Shown piece after piece: positions 16,502-25,571 of a stretch of 64,000 nucleotides of DNA. A program made the position numbers and the translations under genes. Source of the DNA: Halomarinibacterium sp034670265 (GTDB taxonomy: Bacteria > Bacteroidota > Bacteroidia > Flavobacteriales > Flavobacteriaceae). The DNA is taken from assembly GCA_034670265.1 (NCBI GenBank), contig JAXMNU010000004.1, forward strand, positions 372,001 through 436,000, given 5' to 3'. The first letter of the stretch is position 1, and each line of letters opens with the position of its first letter. Below the pieces are notes generated by a model. It saw nothing but the letters and a program-made list of their open reading frames with translations, was not told the origin of the DNA and searched no databases.

Positions 16502-18143
16502 ATCCGTTCATCGAGATAAGAAACTCTTCATTATTTCGAGTCTTTTTAATTCGGTCATTAATAAACTCCATAGCTTCTACAGGATTCATATCGGCTAGGT
16601 ATTTACGTAGTACCCACATACGCTGTATAGTATTATCATCAAGTAATAGATCATCTCTACGCGTACTTGAAGATGTTAGGTCTATGGCTGGGAAGATTCT
16701 TCGGTTAGATATTTTTCTATCCAACTGAAGTTCCATATTTCCAGTTCCTTTAAATTCTTCAAAAATTACTTCGTCCATTTTGGAACCTGTTTCAGTAAGT
16801 GCGGTTGCAATAATACTTAACGAACCTCCATTTTCAATATTTCTAGCAGCTCCAAAGAAGCGCTTTGGTTTGTGCAGTGCATTAGCATCCACACCACCAC
16901 TTAATATCTTTCCACTAGCAGGTTGCACGGTATTATATGCTCTTGCCAAACGAGTAATGGAATCTAAAAGAATCACAACATCATGACCGCATTCTACAAG
17001 TCTCTTTGCTTTATCAATAACAATATTTGCAACACGTACATGCTCTGAAGCCTCTTTATCGAAAGTAGAAGCTACCACTTCGCCTTTTACATTTCGTTGC
17101 ATGTCTGTTACTTCTTCTGGACGCTCATCAATTAATAAAATAATTTGATAGACCTCTGGATGATTTGCTGCAATGGCATTGGCAATATCCTTAAGTAACA
17201 TCGTTTTACCTGTTTTTGGTTGGGAAACAATCATACCACGTTGTCCTTTTCCAATAGGGGCGAAAAGATCAATAATTCTAGTAGAAACAGTACTTTGTCT
17301 TTCGGCTATGTTAAATTTTTCAGTAGGGAAAAGCGGTGTTAAGTGTTCAAAAGAAACACGGTCTCTTACCACATTAGGGTTCAATCCGTTAATTTTACTC
17401 ACTTTAATAAGCGGAAAATACTTTTCGCCTTCTTTGGGAGGGCGTACTTCACCTAAAACCGTATCTCCTGTTTTTAAACCGAATAAACGAATTTGAGATT
17501 GTGATACATAAATATCGTCTGGAGAGGATAAGTAATTATAATCACTAGAGCGCAAAAATCCGTATCCATCTTGCATGATGTCTAAAACACCTTCGCTTTC
17601 TATGATGCCGTCAAACTCAAAATCGGGTTCACGGTAACGATTACGAGTGTCTTTATTCCCGTTAGAATCGTTTTGCTTTTTATGATGCGGTTTTTGATTC
17701 CCACTATTTTTATGTGAGGACTTCTGCTGGTCTTGCGTATTTCCTTTATCTCCGTCAGATTTTGGAGCATTTTGTGTTGACTGTGGCTTTTGACCTCCTT
17801 TTTGATTGCGGTTGTCGTTTCGGTTATCATTACGATTGTTCTGAGGACGACGCTCTCGCTGATTGCTTTGAGGCTTATTAGGTTTTTCTTGAGAAGGGGC
17901 TTCCTTCTTTTCTTGCTCTTGTGCTTTAGGTGCATTTTGAGTTTTTGCAGGAGCTGGCTCAGAAGTACTTTTCACTTCTTGAACGACTGCTTTTGCCACT
18001 TTCGGATTGGCAGCTTGGTAATCGAGAATTTGATACACCAAGTCTAATTTTTTTAGGCTTTTAAACTTAGGTACACCCAAATTTTTAGCTAGCTCCTGTA
18101 GTTCAGGAAGCTTTTTCTCTTTTAATTCAGAAATTTCAAACAT
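16500..18143 (-). CDS. rho: transcription termination factor Rho
   Basis: 547 residues. The Rho N-terminal helical domain covers about 1-45 (LKEKKLPELQELAKNLG). A low-complexity insertion rich in Asn, Gln, Lys and Arg spans about 55-170. The RNA-binding cold-shock fold follows (EGVLDIMQDGYGFLR). The hexameric ATPase has Walker A QPKTGKT at 308-314 and later VVILLDSITRLARAYNTV and the R-loop GGSLSIIATALTETGSKMDEV. Rho ends untranslated transcripts by translocating along RNA. The insertion is typical of Bacteroidota Rho proteins and may promote condensation or extra RNA binding (inference). The leader between 18143 and a divergent -7 box at 18323 would be about 175 nt. Confidence 0.97.
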   Translation of the reverse strand: MFEISELKEKKLPELQELAKNLGVPKFKSLKKLDLVYQILDYQAANPKVAKAVVQEVKSTSEPAPAKTQNAPKAQEQEKKEAPSQEKPNKPQSNQRERRPQNNRNDNRNDNRNQKGGQKPQSTQNAPKSDGDKGNTQDQQKSSHKNSGNQKPHHKKQNDSNGNKDTRNRYREPDFEFDGIIESEGVLDIMQDGYGFLRSSDYNYLSSPDDIYVSQSQIRLFGLKTGDTVLGEVRPPKEGEKYFPLIKVSKINGLNPNVVRDRVSFEHLTPLFPTEKFNIAERQSTVSTRIIDLFAPIGKGQRGMIVSQPKTGKTMLLKDIANAIAANHPEVYQIILLIDERPEEVTDMQRNVKGEVVASTFDKEASEHVRVANIVIDKAKRLVECGHDVVILLDSITRLARAYNTVQPASGKILSGGVDANALHKPKRFFGAARNIENGGSLSIIATALTETGSKMDEVIFEEFKGTGNMELQLDRKISNRRIFPAIDLTSSSTRRDDLLLDDNTIQRMWVLRKYLADMNPVEAMEFINDRIKKTRNNEEFLISMNG

Positions 18144-18312
18144 TTAAAATAATAGATAAATTTTAGTAGATATGTGTTTTTTCAATAAAGGGGTAATTTA
18201 GTTGAAAATGTGTCGGAGACTAAGTAACCTTTGTTGAGATGGTTACGAATTGTTACTGCAATATTACAACAATAAATTTAAATGTAGTATTTATTTTTTG
18301 TGAAAGAAAGCT

Positions 18313-18330
18313 TATTTTTGACCAAAATTA
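18313..18330. promoter_or_regulatory. abutting divergent -7 boxes between rho and the DUF4293 gene
   Basis: TATTTTTG at 18313-18320 reads toward the DUF4293 gene (ATG at 18341). CAAAATTA at 18323-18330, that is TAATTTTG on the minus strand, reads toward rho. They are only 2 nt apart, so polymerase could not occupy both. The rightward one predicts a leader of about 15 nt, the leftward one a rho leader of about 175 nt. Confidence 0.4.
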
Positions 18331-18340
18331 GTATAAAACA

Positions 18341-18751
18341 ATGTTACAGCGCATTCAAACCGTGTATTTAATCCTCTCGATTTTGGTGATGGGAGCATTG
18401 TATATGTGGTTTCCTGTAGTGGAAGATGCGGCTAAAAATGTGGTTATTGATACATCAGAACCTTTGGTATTAGGACTTATCTTAGCACCTGTTGTGTTAA
18501 CACTTATTTCCATTTTCAACTTTAAAAAGCGACAACATCAATTTGTATTGAATCGCTTATCTATCATATTAAACTTTGTATTACTAGGCGTTTTTGTATA
18601 TCGATCGCTAATGGTATCCGGAGAAACTTTGGTTTCAGAGAAGGGTATTGGGGTGCTACTTCCCATCATTTCTATCGTTTTTCTAGTGCTGGCCAATAAG
18701 GCCATCAAAAGGGACGAGGATCTCGTAAAATCAGTAGATCGATTACGTTAA
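18341..18751 (+). CDS. DUF4293 membrane protein
   Basis: 136 residues with four hydrophobic helices (about 8-26, 47-62, 74-92 and 105-121). It begins MLQRIQTVYLILSILVMGAL, the recognised start of the DUF4293 family, which is confined to Bacteroidota. The function is unknown. The gene stands alone, divergent from rho, with its own terminator. Confidence 0.82.
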   Translation: MLQRIQTVYLILSILVMGALYMWFPVVEDAAKNVVIDTSEPLVLGLILAPVVLTLISIFNFKKRQHQFVLNRLSIILNFVLLGVFVYRSLMVSGETLVSEKGIGVLLPIISIVFLVLANKAIKRDEDLVKSVDRLR

Positions 18752-18777
18752 ACTACCTCTTAGTATCTATTAGTGCG

Positions 18778-18813
18778 AAAACCCTCAAAACATGCCATTT
18801 TGGGGGTTTTTTT
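18778..18813. terminator. terminator between the DUF4293 and phosphoesterase genes
   Basis: CCCTCAAAA pairs with TTTTGGGGG (one G-U pair) across a 6-7 base loop, followed by seven T. The preceding AAAA would serve the opposite direction as well. Confidence 0.75.
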
Positions 18814-19303
18814 ATTTTTTGAATTCTATCACCTCCAAATTTTTAATATCCTCCCCATCAATTTCAAACCGAAGCATGGTACGCACTTTTTGAAACCCGT
18901 GTTTTCCAGCGGCGCCAGGATTCATATGAAGCAGATTCAATTTTTTATCAGGCATTACTTTTAAAATATGAGAGTGACCTGAAATAAAAATCTTAGGTGG
19001 GTTTTTGGCAATTTCTTCTTTTATTCTTCGGTCGTAGCGACCTGGATAGCCTCCAATATGGGTAATCCATACTTCAACACCTTCACAAAAAAAACGATTA
19101 TCTAAAGGAAATTCTTGTCTTGCTTTAGCATCATCGATATTACCGTACACCGCTTTTAAAGGCTTTATTTTTTTAATGGCATCCGTTACTTTTAAGTCTC
19201 CAATATCACCCGCATGCCAAACTTCATCAGCTTGTTTTACATACTTTAAGATGTTTTCATCTATATAACTATGGGTGTCACTTAATAGGAGAATTTTTGT
19301 CAT
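18812..19303 (-). CDS. YfcE-like metallophosphoesterase
   Basis: 163 residues from the ATG at 19303; a longer frame to 19327 adds eight residues unlike the family. Calcineurin-like phosphoesterase motifs are in order: LLLSDTHSY, EVWHAGDIGD, VYGNIDD, and FISGHSHILK, with the later MNPGAAGK typical of the YfcE/MJ0936 group. These are small cytoplasmic phosphodiesterases with a two-metal site; the natural substrate is uncertain. The start is divergent from truA with about 100 nt between. Confidence 0.88.
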   Translation of the reverse strand: MTKILLLSDTHSYIDENILKYVKQADEVWHAGDIGDLKVTDAIKKIKPLKAVYGNIDDAKARQEFPLDNRFFCEGVEVWITHIGGYPGRYDRRIKEEIAKNPPKIFISGHSHILKVMPDKKLNLLHMNPGAAGKHGFQKVRTMLRFEIDGEDIKNLEVIEFKK

Positions 19304-19377
19304 AGTACCAAAGTTGCAAAGTTTCAAAGCTACAAAGTAAATACTAAGTGTGGGTACTATTTTGTTTTTAGAAGTTG

Positions 19378-19385
19378 TAATTTTG
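19378..19385 (+). promoter_or_regulatory. -7 box for truA
   Basis: TAATTTTG lies 17 nt before the truA ATG at 19403 and matches TAnnTTTG. The predicted leader is about 12 nt. Confidence 0.45.
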
Positions 19386-19402
19386 TTGCTTCCAAAAACT
19401 TA

Positions 19403-20149
19403 ATGGTGCGATATTTTATTGACATAGCCTACAACGGAACAGCCTATTGCGGGTGGCAAAATCAGCCCAATGCAATTGCTGTACAGGAAGTTTTGGAAAA
19501 AACACTTTCAACATTGTTAGGAACGGATATAGCCATTACTGGAGCTGGGAGAACCGATGCTGGGGTGCACGCTAAGCAATTATTTGCCCATTTTGATACT
19601 TCAGCAATTGAAGATATTCAAAATCTGGTACACCGAATAAATTCTTTTCTTCCGAAGGATATTTCGGTTCAGAATATTTTTCAAGTGAAAGAAGATGCTC
19701 ATGCACGCTTTGACGCTGAGGCGCGTGAATATGAATACCATATCACTTTAAAGAAAGACCCTTTTCTAGAAGGATTAGCGTATTTTGTTCATAGTAAACC
19801 CGATGTGGACAAAATGAATAAAGCAGCACAATCGTTATTGAACTATCAGGATTTTCAATGTTTTTCGCGTTCAAAAACCGATGTAAAAACGTATCATTGT
19901 ACTATCACAAAAGCACATTGGGTGCAAAATGGAAATCTGCTGATTTTCACTATTTCCGCGAACCGATTTTTACGAAATATGGTGCGTGCTATTGTGGGAA
20001 CACTACTAGAAATAGGCTATGGGAAATTAACGATGGAAGATTTTCACCAGATAATTGATAGTAAGAATAGAAGTAACGCAGGGGCTTCGGCACCCGCTCA
20101 CGGGTTATATTTAACGAAAGTAGTATATCCCAAAACAATAAAAATATAA
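19403..20149 (+). CDS. truA: tRNA pseudouridine(38-40) synthase
   Basis: 248 residues, full length. The catalytic aspartate is Asp52 in TGAGRTDAGVHAKQ. YNGTAYCGWQNQPN near the start and FSANRFLRNMVRAIVGTL-like segments near the C-terminus are family-typical (here ISANRFLRNMVRAIVGT). The enzyme modifies U38-U40 in the tRNA anticodon arm. It lies 11 nt before the ABC exporter gene, so the two are probably co-transcribed. Confidence 0.96.
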   Translation: MVRYFIDIAYNGTAYCGWQNQPNAIAVQEVLEKTLSTLLGTDIAITGAGRTDAGVHAKQLFAHFDTSAIEDIQNLVHRINSFLPKDISVQNIFQVKEDAHARFDAEAREYEYHITLKKDPFLEGLAYFVHSKPDVDKMNKAAQSLLNYQDFQCFSRSKTDVKTYHCTITKAHWVQNGNLLIFTISANRFLRNMVRAIVGTLLEIGYGKLTMEDFHQIIDSKNRSNAGASAPAHGLYLTKVVYPKTIKI

Positions 20150-20160
20150 GTAGGCAATCC

Positions 20161-21942
20161 ATGTCTGAAACCACTGGAAAAGCATTCGATTTTAGACTGT
20201 TCAAACGTTTGTTAGGGTATACCAAACCCTATAAATGGACGTTTGCCTTTGTGGCTTTTGCCGCCATCGCACTTTCTGTTTTAGGAGTGTTGAGTCCCAT
20301 TTTACTTGAAAAAGCCATTGATGAGAGTATTCTTCCTAAAGATTGGAATGGCTTGGTGTACTATATAATTTTAATGATTGTGGTACTGTTGGGCGAAGTG
20401 CTATTTCAGTTTTCGTTTATCTATTATGCCAACTGGCTGGGACAAACAGTGATTCGAGATATTAGAGTAAAACTTTTCAAACTCATGATGAGTTTTCGGA
20501 TGAAGTACTTCGATAAAAGTGCTGTGGGACGCCTTACCACTCGCGCTGTGAACGATATTGAAACTATTGCCAGTATTTTTAGCGAAGGGCTTTTTACTAT
20601 TGCAAGTGATGTGCTTAAAATGGTGGTGATTTTAGGAGTGATGTTCTATAAAAGTTGGGAACTCACACTTATCTCCATTTCCATTATGCCCATTCTTATC
20701 TACGCAACAAGAGTGTTTCAACGTGCGATGAAAAGTGCTTTTGAAGATGTTAGAAATCAGGTTGCGAACTTAAATACATTTGTACAAGAACGTATTACCG
20801 GGATGAAAATCGTTCAGATTTTTGCACGAGAGGAAACCGAATACAAACGATTTGTTGAAATAAACGAAGAACACAAAAAAGCATGGATTAAAACGGTTTG
20901 GTACAACTCTATTTTCTTTCCCATTGCCGAAATATCGGGTTCTATTGCCTTGGGATTAATTGTTTGGTATGGTGGTTTACATGCCATTGCAGATGAAGCT
21001 GCTTTGAGCGGGGATATTACTCTGGGTGTTATTACAGCGTTTATACAATTATCTCAAATGTTATTTAGACCATTACGAATGATAGCCGATAAATTTAATA
21101 CCCTACAAATGGGAATGGTCGCTGCCAACCGGGTTTTCGGAATTTTAGATACCAAATCGCATATTGCCGATGAAGGGGATATTGAATTGAAAGAAACACG
21201 TGGTGATATTGAATTTAAAGACGTACATTTTGGGTATAACGAAGATGAAGAAGTGATTAAAGGAATCTCTTTTAAAGTGGAATCTGGACAAACCATTGCG
21301 TTAGTAGGTGCTACAGGAGCTGGGAAATCGACCATTATTAATTTACTTTCTCGTTTTTATGAAATTAATGGCGGTGATATTTTAATCGATGGGACATCCA
21401 TAAAGGATTACACTTTACCTTCACTACGAAGTCATATTGCGGTAGTGCTTCAGGATGTGTTTTTATTTGCCGATACCATTTTGAATAATATTACTCTTGG
21501 TGATGAAACTATTACGGAAGAAACCGTTATTGCTGCAGCAAAAGAAATTGGGGTGCACGAGTTTATTGCTTCACTACCCGACGGTTATCATTACAATGTA
21601 AAAGAACGAGGCACGATGCTTTCTTCGGGACAGCGGCAATTGATTGCTTTTCTCCGTGCGTACGTAAGCAATCCTAGTATTTTGGTATTGGATGAAGCGA
21701 CATCTTCTGTGGATAGCTATTCGGAAGAAATGATACAAACCGCCACCGATAAAATTACCAAAGGACGCACCTCAATAGTTATTGCCCACCGTCTAGCTAC
21801 CATTAAAAAAGCCAGCCAAATTATTGTAATGGATAATGGTAAAATAGTAGAAAAAGGAACCCATAAAGAGTTACTTAAAAAAGAAAGCGGGTTCTATAAA
21901 AATCTTTACGAAGTCCAGTTTATGAAGGAAGAGGCTATATAA
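20161..21942 (+). CDS. MsbA-type ABC exporter (fused permease and ATPase)
   Basis: 593 residues. Six membrane helices fill the first about 320 residues. The ATPase follows, with Walker A GATGAGKST, the Q-loop region, the signature MLSSGQRQ, Walker B ILVLDEATSSVD and the H-loop IAHRLATI. The order matches homodimeric lipid or drug exporters such as MsbA/Sav1866. The signature reads LSSGQRQ where LSGGQRQ is common. The substrate is not deducible. The 3' end overlaps the convergent DUF3667 gene by 37 nt. Confidence 0.92.
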   Translation: MSETTGKAFDFRLFKRLLGYTKPYKWTFAFVAFAAIALSVLGVLSPILLEKAIDESILPKDWNGLVYYIILMIVVLLGEVLFQFSFIYYANWLGQTVIRDIRVKLFKLMMSFRMKYFDKSAVGRLTTRAVNDIETIASIFSEGLFTIASDVLKMVVILGVMFYKSWELTLISISIMPILIYATRVFQRAMKSAFEDVRNQVANLNTFVQERITGMKIVQIFAREETEYKRFVEINEEHKKAWIKTVWYNSIFFPIAEISGSIALGLIVWYGGLHAIADEAALSGDITLGVITAFIQLSQMLFRPLRMIADKFNTLQMGMVAANRVFGILDTKSHIADEGDIELKETRGDIEFKDVHFGYNEDEEVIKGISFKVESGQTIALVGATGAGKSTIINLLSRFYEINGGDILIDGTSIKDYTLPSLRSHIAVVLQDVFLFADTILNNITLGDETITEETVIAAAKEIGVHEFIASLPDGYHYNVKERGTMLSSGQRQLIAFLRAYVSNPSILVLDEATSSVDSYSEEMIQTATDKITKGRTSIVIAHRLATIKKASQIIVMDNGKIVEKGTHKELLKKESGFYKNLYEVQFMKEEAI

Positions 21943-22730
21943 GAAACCCCTCTTTTGGCTTTTTCGGCTTCGATTATTTTTTCAAAAGTACCATCCCTAA
22001 ACATAAAGTAGGCTTGTATCATCCCTTGAATGAGTAAGGCTACCATAATAATTCCTATAAAAAGCAGCGTTCTTAGGATAATGCCTTCTGTAGATAATTT
22101 CAATAAGCGTTTATAACAAATAGCAGTGTAGATGATTAAACCCACATTAAAAATACTTCCAGCGATATAAAAATTGACCCCCAGCATTCCCAGAAGAGTG
22201 ATGACCACAGCACTCGTCATAGAATATTGCGCAACGATATAAGTCATAGTGACTAAGTGCTCCGTAAAATTGAATTTTTTTAACGTCTTGAAAACTAGAA
22301 ACCCAATAAAAGCATAAAGTGGAAGGTTAATTAATGAAATGAAGGAATAATAATCGTAAATCCAGTCGAAATTTGGGTAATCATTCGGCATATTATCAGG
22401 CATTAATGCCGTTAAATCCATCACGTCTGGAAAAAACTTTCGAAGAATAAATAATTGAATTCCTGAAAGCGTTACTGCAATGGCAAAATAGCTAATAACG
22501 TTTACATACTTTTTTCGAGTACCGTTAATATAACTGCCAATAACATCTTCGGGTTTTTTAAAAAGGGTGATATAGGTTTTAAGAAATTTGTTGTCGTAGT
22601 TTAAAAATTGTTCTACAAAATCTGCCCAAAGATTTTTAATAGTGAGTCTGTTTCTAATCACTTTAGCTCCGCAAACATTGCAATAATCATCTTTTTGTGA
22701 AAGTGAATTTTGGCAATTTTTACACTCCAT
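21906..22730 (-). CDS. DUF3667-type zinc-ribbon membrane protein
   Basis: 274 residues. An N-terminal zinc ribbon has Cys3, Cys6, Cys17 and Cys20. It is followed by the conserved LTIKNLWADFVEQFLNYDNKFL and FKKPEDVIGSYINGTRKKYVNVISYF, which identify DUF3667. About five hydrophobic helices follow. The function is unknown. It starts 3 nt after cdaA, so it is co-transcribed with the c-di-AMP cyclase, and its end overlaps the convergent ABC exporter gene. Confidence 0.8.
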   Translation of the reverse strand: MECKNCQNSLSQKDDYCNVCGAKVIRNRLTIKNLWADFVEQFLNYDNKFLKTYITLFKKPEDVIGSYINGTRKKYVNVISYFAIAVTLSGIQLFILRKFFPDVMDLTALMPDNMPNDYPNFDWIYDYYSFISLINLPLYAFIGFLVFKTLKKFNFTEHLVTMTYIVAQYSMTSAVVITLLGMLGVNFYIAGSIFNVGLIIYTAICYKRLLKLSTEGIILRTLLFIGIIMVALLIQGMIQAYFMFRDGTFEKIIEAEKAKRGVSYIASSFINWTS

Positions 22731-22733
22731 ACA

Positions 22734-23507
22734 CTAGTCTTTTAAATCGCGTTCAATTAATTTTTGAAGCTCATCGATATCTTCAAAAAGCACAAAATCT
22801 CCTTCTTTTAAATAGGAAATTTGTCCGTTTTCTTCAGAAACTACAATACAAACAGCATCGGTTTTTTCAGTAATGCCAAGAGCCGCTCTGTGTCGTAACC
22901 CAAAGCGCTGCGGAATATTTTTATCGTTTGAAACGGGTAAAATGACTCGAGTAGCAGTGATAAAATTGTCTTCAATAATAAGGGCTCCATCGTGCAGCGG
23001 ACTGTTTTTATAAAAAATACTTTCTAAAATGGGTTGGTTTATTTCCACATTCATAGGGTCTCCCGTATTTTTTACAAACTCAAGGCTGTTGTTTCGTTTT
23101 AAAACGATGATAGCTCCCGTGTGATTTTTACTCATTTTAGCACAAGCTGAAATTATAACGGGTACATTAGTAAGGTGTTCATTATCGTTAAATAAATTCA
23201 ATTTTTTGAAAACTCGTTTTCTCGCCGAGAAGTTCGTGGTCCCCACCATTAATAAAAACTTTCTAATCTCCTGCTGAAACACTACCACAAGGGCAATCAT
23301 CCCAGCGCCTAGAAATCCGCCAAGGATACGACTCATCAATAACATATCGAGAAATTCGGTAAGTTTCCAAACAGCAAAAAGAATAACAATTCCAATAAAA
23401 ATATTAATCGCTACGGTCCCTTTGACCAGCTTATAGAGATAGTACATAAGGAAAGCGACGAGTACCACATCGATAATATCAATAATACGGATGTCTAGTA
23501 AATCCAA
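22734..23507 (-). CDS. cdaA: diadenylate cyclase CdaA
   Basis: 257 residues. Three membrane helices (about 11-25, 33-52, 62-78) precede the DAC domain. The catalytic motifs are SPLHDGALII (DGA) and FGLRHRAALGI (RHR). The enzyme makes cyclic di-AMP from two ATP at the membrane; c-di-AMP usually controls potassium and osmotic balance. The partners CdaR and GlmM, adjacent in Firmicutes, are not here. A TACATTTA box on the minus strand at 23524-23531 lies 17 nt before the start and could be its -7 element. Confidence 0.94.
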   Translation of the reverse strand: MDLLDIRIIDIIDVVLVAFLMYYLYKLVKGTVAINIFIGIVILFAVWKLTEFLDMLLMSRILGGFLGAGMIALVVVFQQEIRKFLLMVGTTNFSARKRVFKKLNLFNDNEHLTNVPVIISACAKMSKNHTGAIIVLKRNNSLEFVKNTGDPMNVEINQPILESIFYKNSPLHDGALIIEDNFITATRVILPVSNDKNIPQRFGLRHRAALGITEKTDAVCIVVSEENGQISYLKEGDFVLFEDIDELQKLIERDLKD

Positions 23508-23672
23508 TGGTTAAGGGTTTTTGTAAATGTACTTAATTTTAGTGAAATCTAATTTTGAAAAACCCGAAGGTGTATTCAAAATTATTGATTGAACTAACCC
23601 CATTGAAAAGAGGGGTCTATTACAAAGTTTTATCATTTTGCCATGCTCTTTTTGAAGATAATATTTTTGAAT

Positions 23673-24506
23673 TTAAGATGAATGTTTATTGAAATTTTCA
23701 AGCAATGTAATACACTCTATCGCTTCTTTTACATCGTGCACCCGTAAAATATTAGCTCCCTTTAGCAAAGCAATACTATTAAGAGCCGTGGTGCCATTTA
23801 GGGCTTCTTCGGGCGTGGTTTGGAGCGTTTTGTAAATCATAGATTTTCGTGAGATACCAACCAATAAAGGAACTTCAAGCGATTTAAAAAGTTCGAGATT
23901 GTTTAGCAGTTCAAAACTATGTTGTCGGGTTTTGGCGAAGCCAAAACCCGGATCTACAATTAGATCATTTATACCCAAAGCACGTGCTTCAGCTAATTTT
24001 TCGGAAAAATAAAACAAAACTTCTTTGGTAACATTTTTATAGTCTGCAAGTGATGTCATGGTCTTCGGATTTCCTTTTAAATGCATCATCACATACGGAA
24101 CTTTTAAGGCAGCAACCGTTTTCATCATGTTGGAATCTAAATTCCCAGCAGAAATATCATTCACCATCACTGCACCTGCTTTTACACATTTTTTGGCAAC
24201 CTCACTTCGGAAGGTGTCAATAGAAATAAGAGCTTTTGGAAACTTTTTTAAAATGGATTCTACAGCAGGAATCACTCGTTGTAATTCTTCGGTTTCTGAA
24301 ACTTCTTCAGCTCCCGGTCGGGAACTATAGCCGCCAATATCGAGAAAGGTAGCTCCTTCTTTCAGCATTTTTTCGGCTTGCGCCAAAATAAGATGCTCAT
24401 TGGTTAAATTTCCTCCATCGTAAAAAGAGTCTGGAGTGATATTTAAAATCCCCATCACCTTGGGTGTAGTGAGGTCGATAAGAGTTCCATTACAATTGAG
24501 GGTCAT
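23673..24506 (-). CDS. folP: dihydropteroate synthase
   Basis: 277 residues, full length. Conserved motifs are MGILNITPDSFYDGG, FLDIGGYSSRPGAE, VNDISAG, DPGFGFAKT and VGISRKSMI. It condenses p-aminobenzoate with the pterin pyrophosphate in folate synthesis and is the sulfonamide target. It is 165 nt upstream of cdaA in the same direction and divergent from the DUF1599 gene. The 165-nt gap contains no gene. Confidence 0.96.
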   Translation of the reverse strand: MTLNCNGTLIDLTTPKVMGILNITPDSFYDGGNLTNEHLILAQAEKMLKEGATFLDIGGYSSRPGAEEVSETEELQRVIPAVESILKKFPKALISIDTFRSEVAKKCVKAGAVMVNDISAGNLDSNMMKTVAALKVPYVMMHLKGNPKTMTSLADYKNVTKEVLFYFSEKLAEARALGINDLIVDPGFGFAKTRQHSFELLNNLELFKSLEVPLLVGISRKSMIYKTLQTTPEEALNGTTALNSIALLKGANILRVHDVKEAIECITLLENFNKHSS

Positions 24507-24621
24507 TAGTTGGATTTTTGGAATGTTGGATACTTAGTATTTTAGATTTTTTCTATTTTGGACTTTAAACTTTGAACTCTAAACAATTTAAGCGAAATTT
24601 ACGCAAAATCTTAAAGAACGA

Positions 24622-25170
24622 ATGCCAGATACAGTAAAACAATATGATGCCGTTATTGAAACGTGCAGAACACTGTTTATTAACAAAATGAAGGACTACG
24701 GAAGCGCTTGGCGTATATTGCGATTACCTTCTTTAACTGATCAAATTTTTATAAAAGCACAACGAATTCGTAGTCTTCAGCAAAATGCAGAACGGAAAGT
24801 GGACGAAGGAGAAGCGAGCGAGTTTATTGGAATTATTAATTATTCGGTGATGGCGTTAATTCAGTTGGAAAAGGGAGTGGTGGAACAACCCGATCTTTCT
24901 TTGGAAGAAGCCACAAAATTATATGATGAAAAAGTTGCGATAACCAAGCAACTCATGCTCGACAAAAATCACGATTACGGTGAAGCGTGGCGTGATATGC
25001 GAGTGAGTTCTTTAACCGATTTAATCCTTCAGAAATTATTGCGAGTAAAGCAAATTGAAGATAACCAAGGAAAAACATTAGTGAGTGAAGGTATTGATGC
25101 AAACTATCAAGACATGATAAATTATAGTGTTTTTGCAATGATTCACCTTCAAAGTAAATTCCAAAGCTAA
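24622..25170 (+). CDS. DUF1599 domain protein
   Basis: 182 residues built of two related halves. Residues about 17-55 (NKMKDYGSAWRILRLPSLTDQI) and about 115-150 (DKNHDYGEAWRDMRVSSLTDLI) repeat the same DYGxAWRxxRxxSLTDxI pattern, followed in each by a lysine/arginine helix and by INYSVxAxIxLxxxF-like ends. This is the DUF1599 family of Bacteroidota. The function is unknown; the internal symmetry suggests a pseudo-dimer. The gene is divergent from folP, an arrangement I recall from related genomes. Confidence 0.8.
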   Translation: MPDTVKQYDAVIETCRTLFINKMKDYGSAWRILRLPSLTDQIFIKAQRIRSLQQNAERKVDEGEASEFIGIINYSVMALIQLEKGVVEQPDLSLEEATKLYDEKVAITKQLMLDKNHDYGEAWRDMRVSSLTDLILQKLLRVKQIEDNQGKTLVSEGIDANYQDMINYSVFAMIHLQSKFQS

Positions 25171-25185
25171 AATTCCAAAATCCAA

Positions 25186-25525
25186 ATGGAAAGGAAGTTT
25201 GATTTAGAGGAAAGAACATTTCAATTTGCAGGGAGTTGTAGAGCATTAATAAAGGATTTAAAACCTACATTAGCGAATATTGCAGATGGAACAGTTAATT
25301 AGATCTTCTGGTTCAGTAGGAGCTAATTACATTGAAGCTAATGAAAAATTAGGGAATAAAGATTTTATCTTTAGATTAAAAATAGCCAGAAAAGAGGCTA
25401 AAGAATCTGGATATTGGCTTAGATTACTAAATGTGTCTAACCCTGAAAATGAGAAAATAATTACATTATTAAAAGAATCAGAAGAATTACGTAAGATTAT
25501 TTCTTCTATTATTAACAAGTTTTAG
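25186..25525 (+). pseudogene. four-helix bundle (23S rRNA intervening-sequence type) protein, frameshifted
   Basis: Frame 1 from the ATG at 25186 reads MERKFDLEERTFQFAGSCRA, continues through IKDLKPTLANIADG, then meets TAG at 25300. Frame 2 continues the same family as QLIRSSGSVGANYIEANEKL and on to the stop at 25523-25525. In intact homologues the junction reads roughly DGKQLIRSSGS. Loss of two bases from an A run near 25290, or a one-base gain, would explain the break. No ATG suitable for independent use of the second part is conserved. An intact paralogue lies at 42379. A sequencing error is an alternative explanation. Confidence 0.75.
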
Positions 25526-25571
25526 ATACCCTTTGGGTTTTGGTACTTGAAATTTGAAATTTATTAACATT

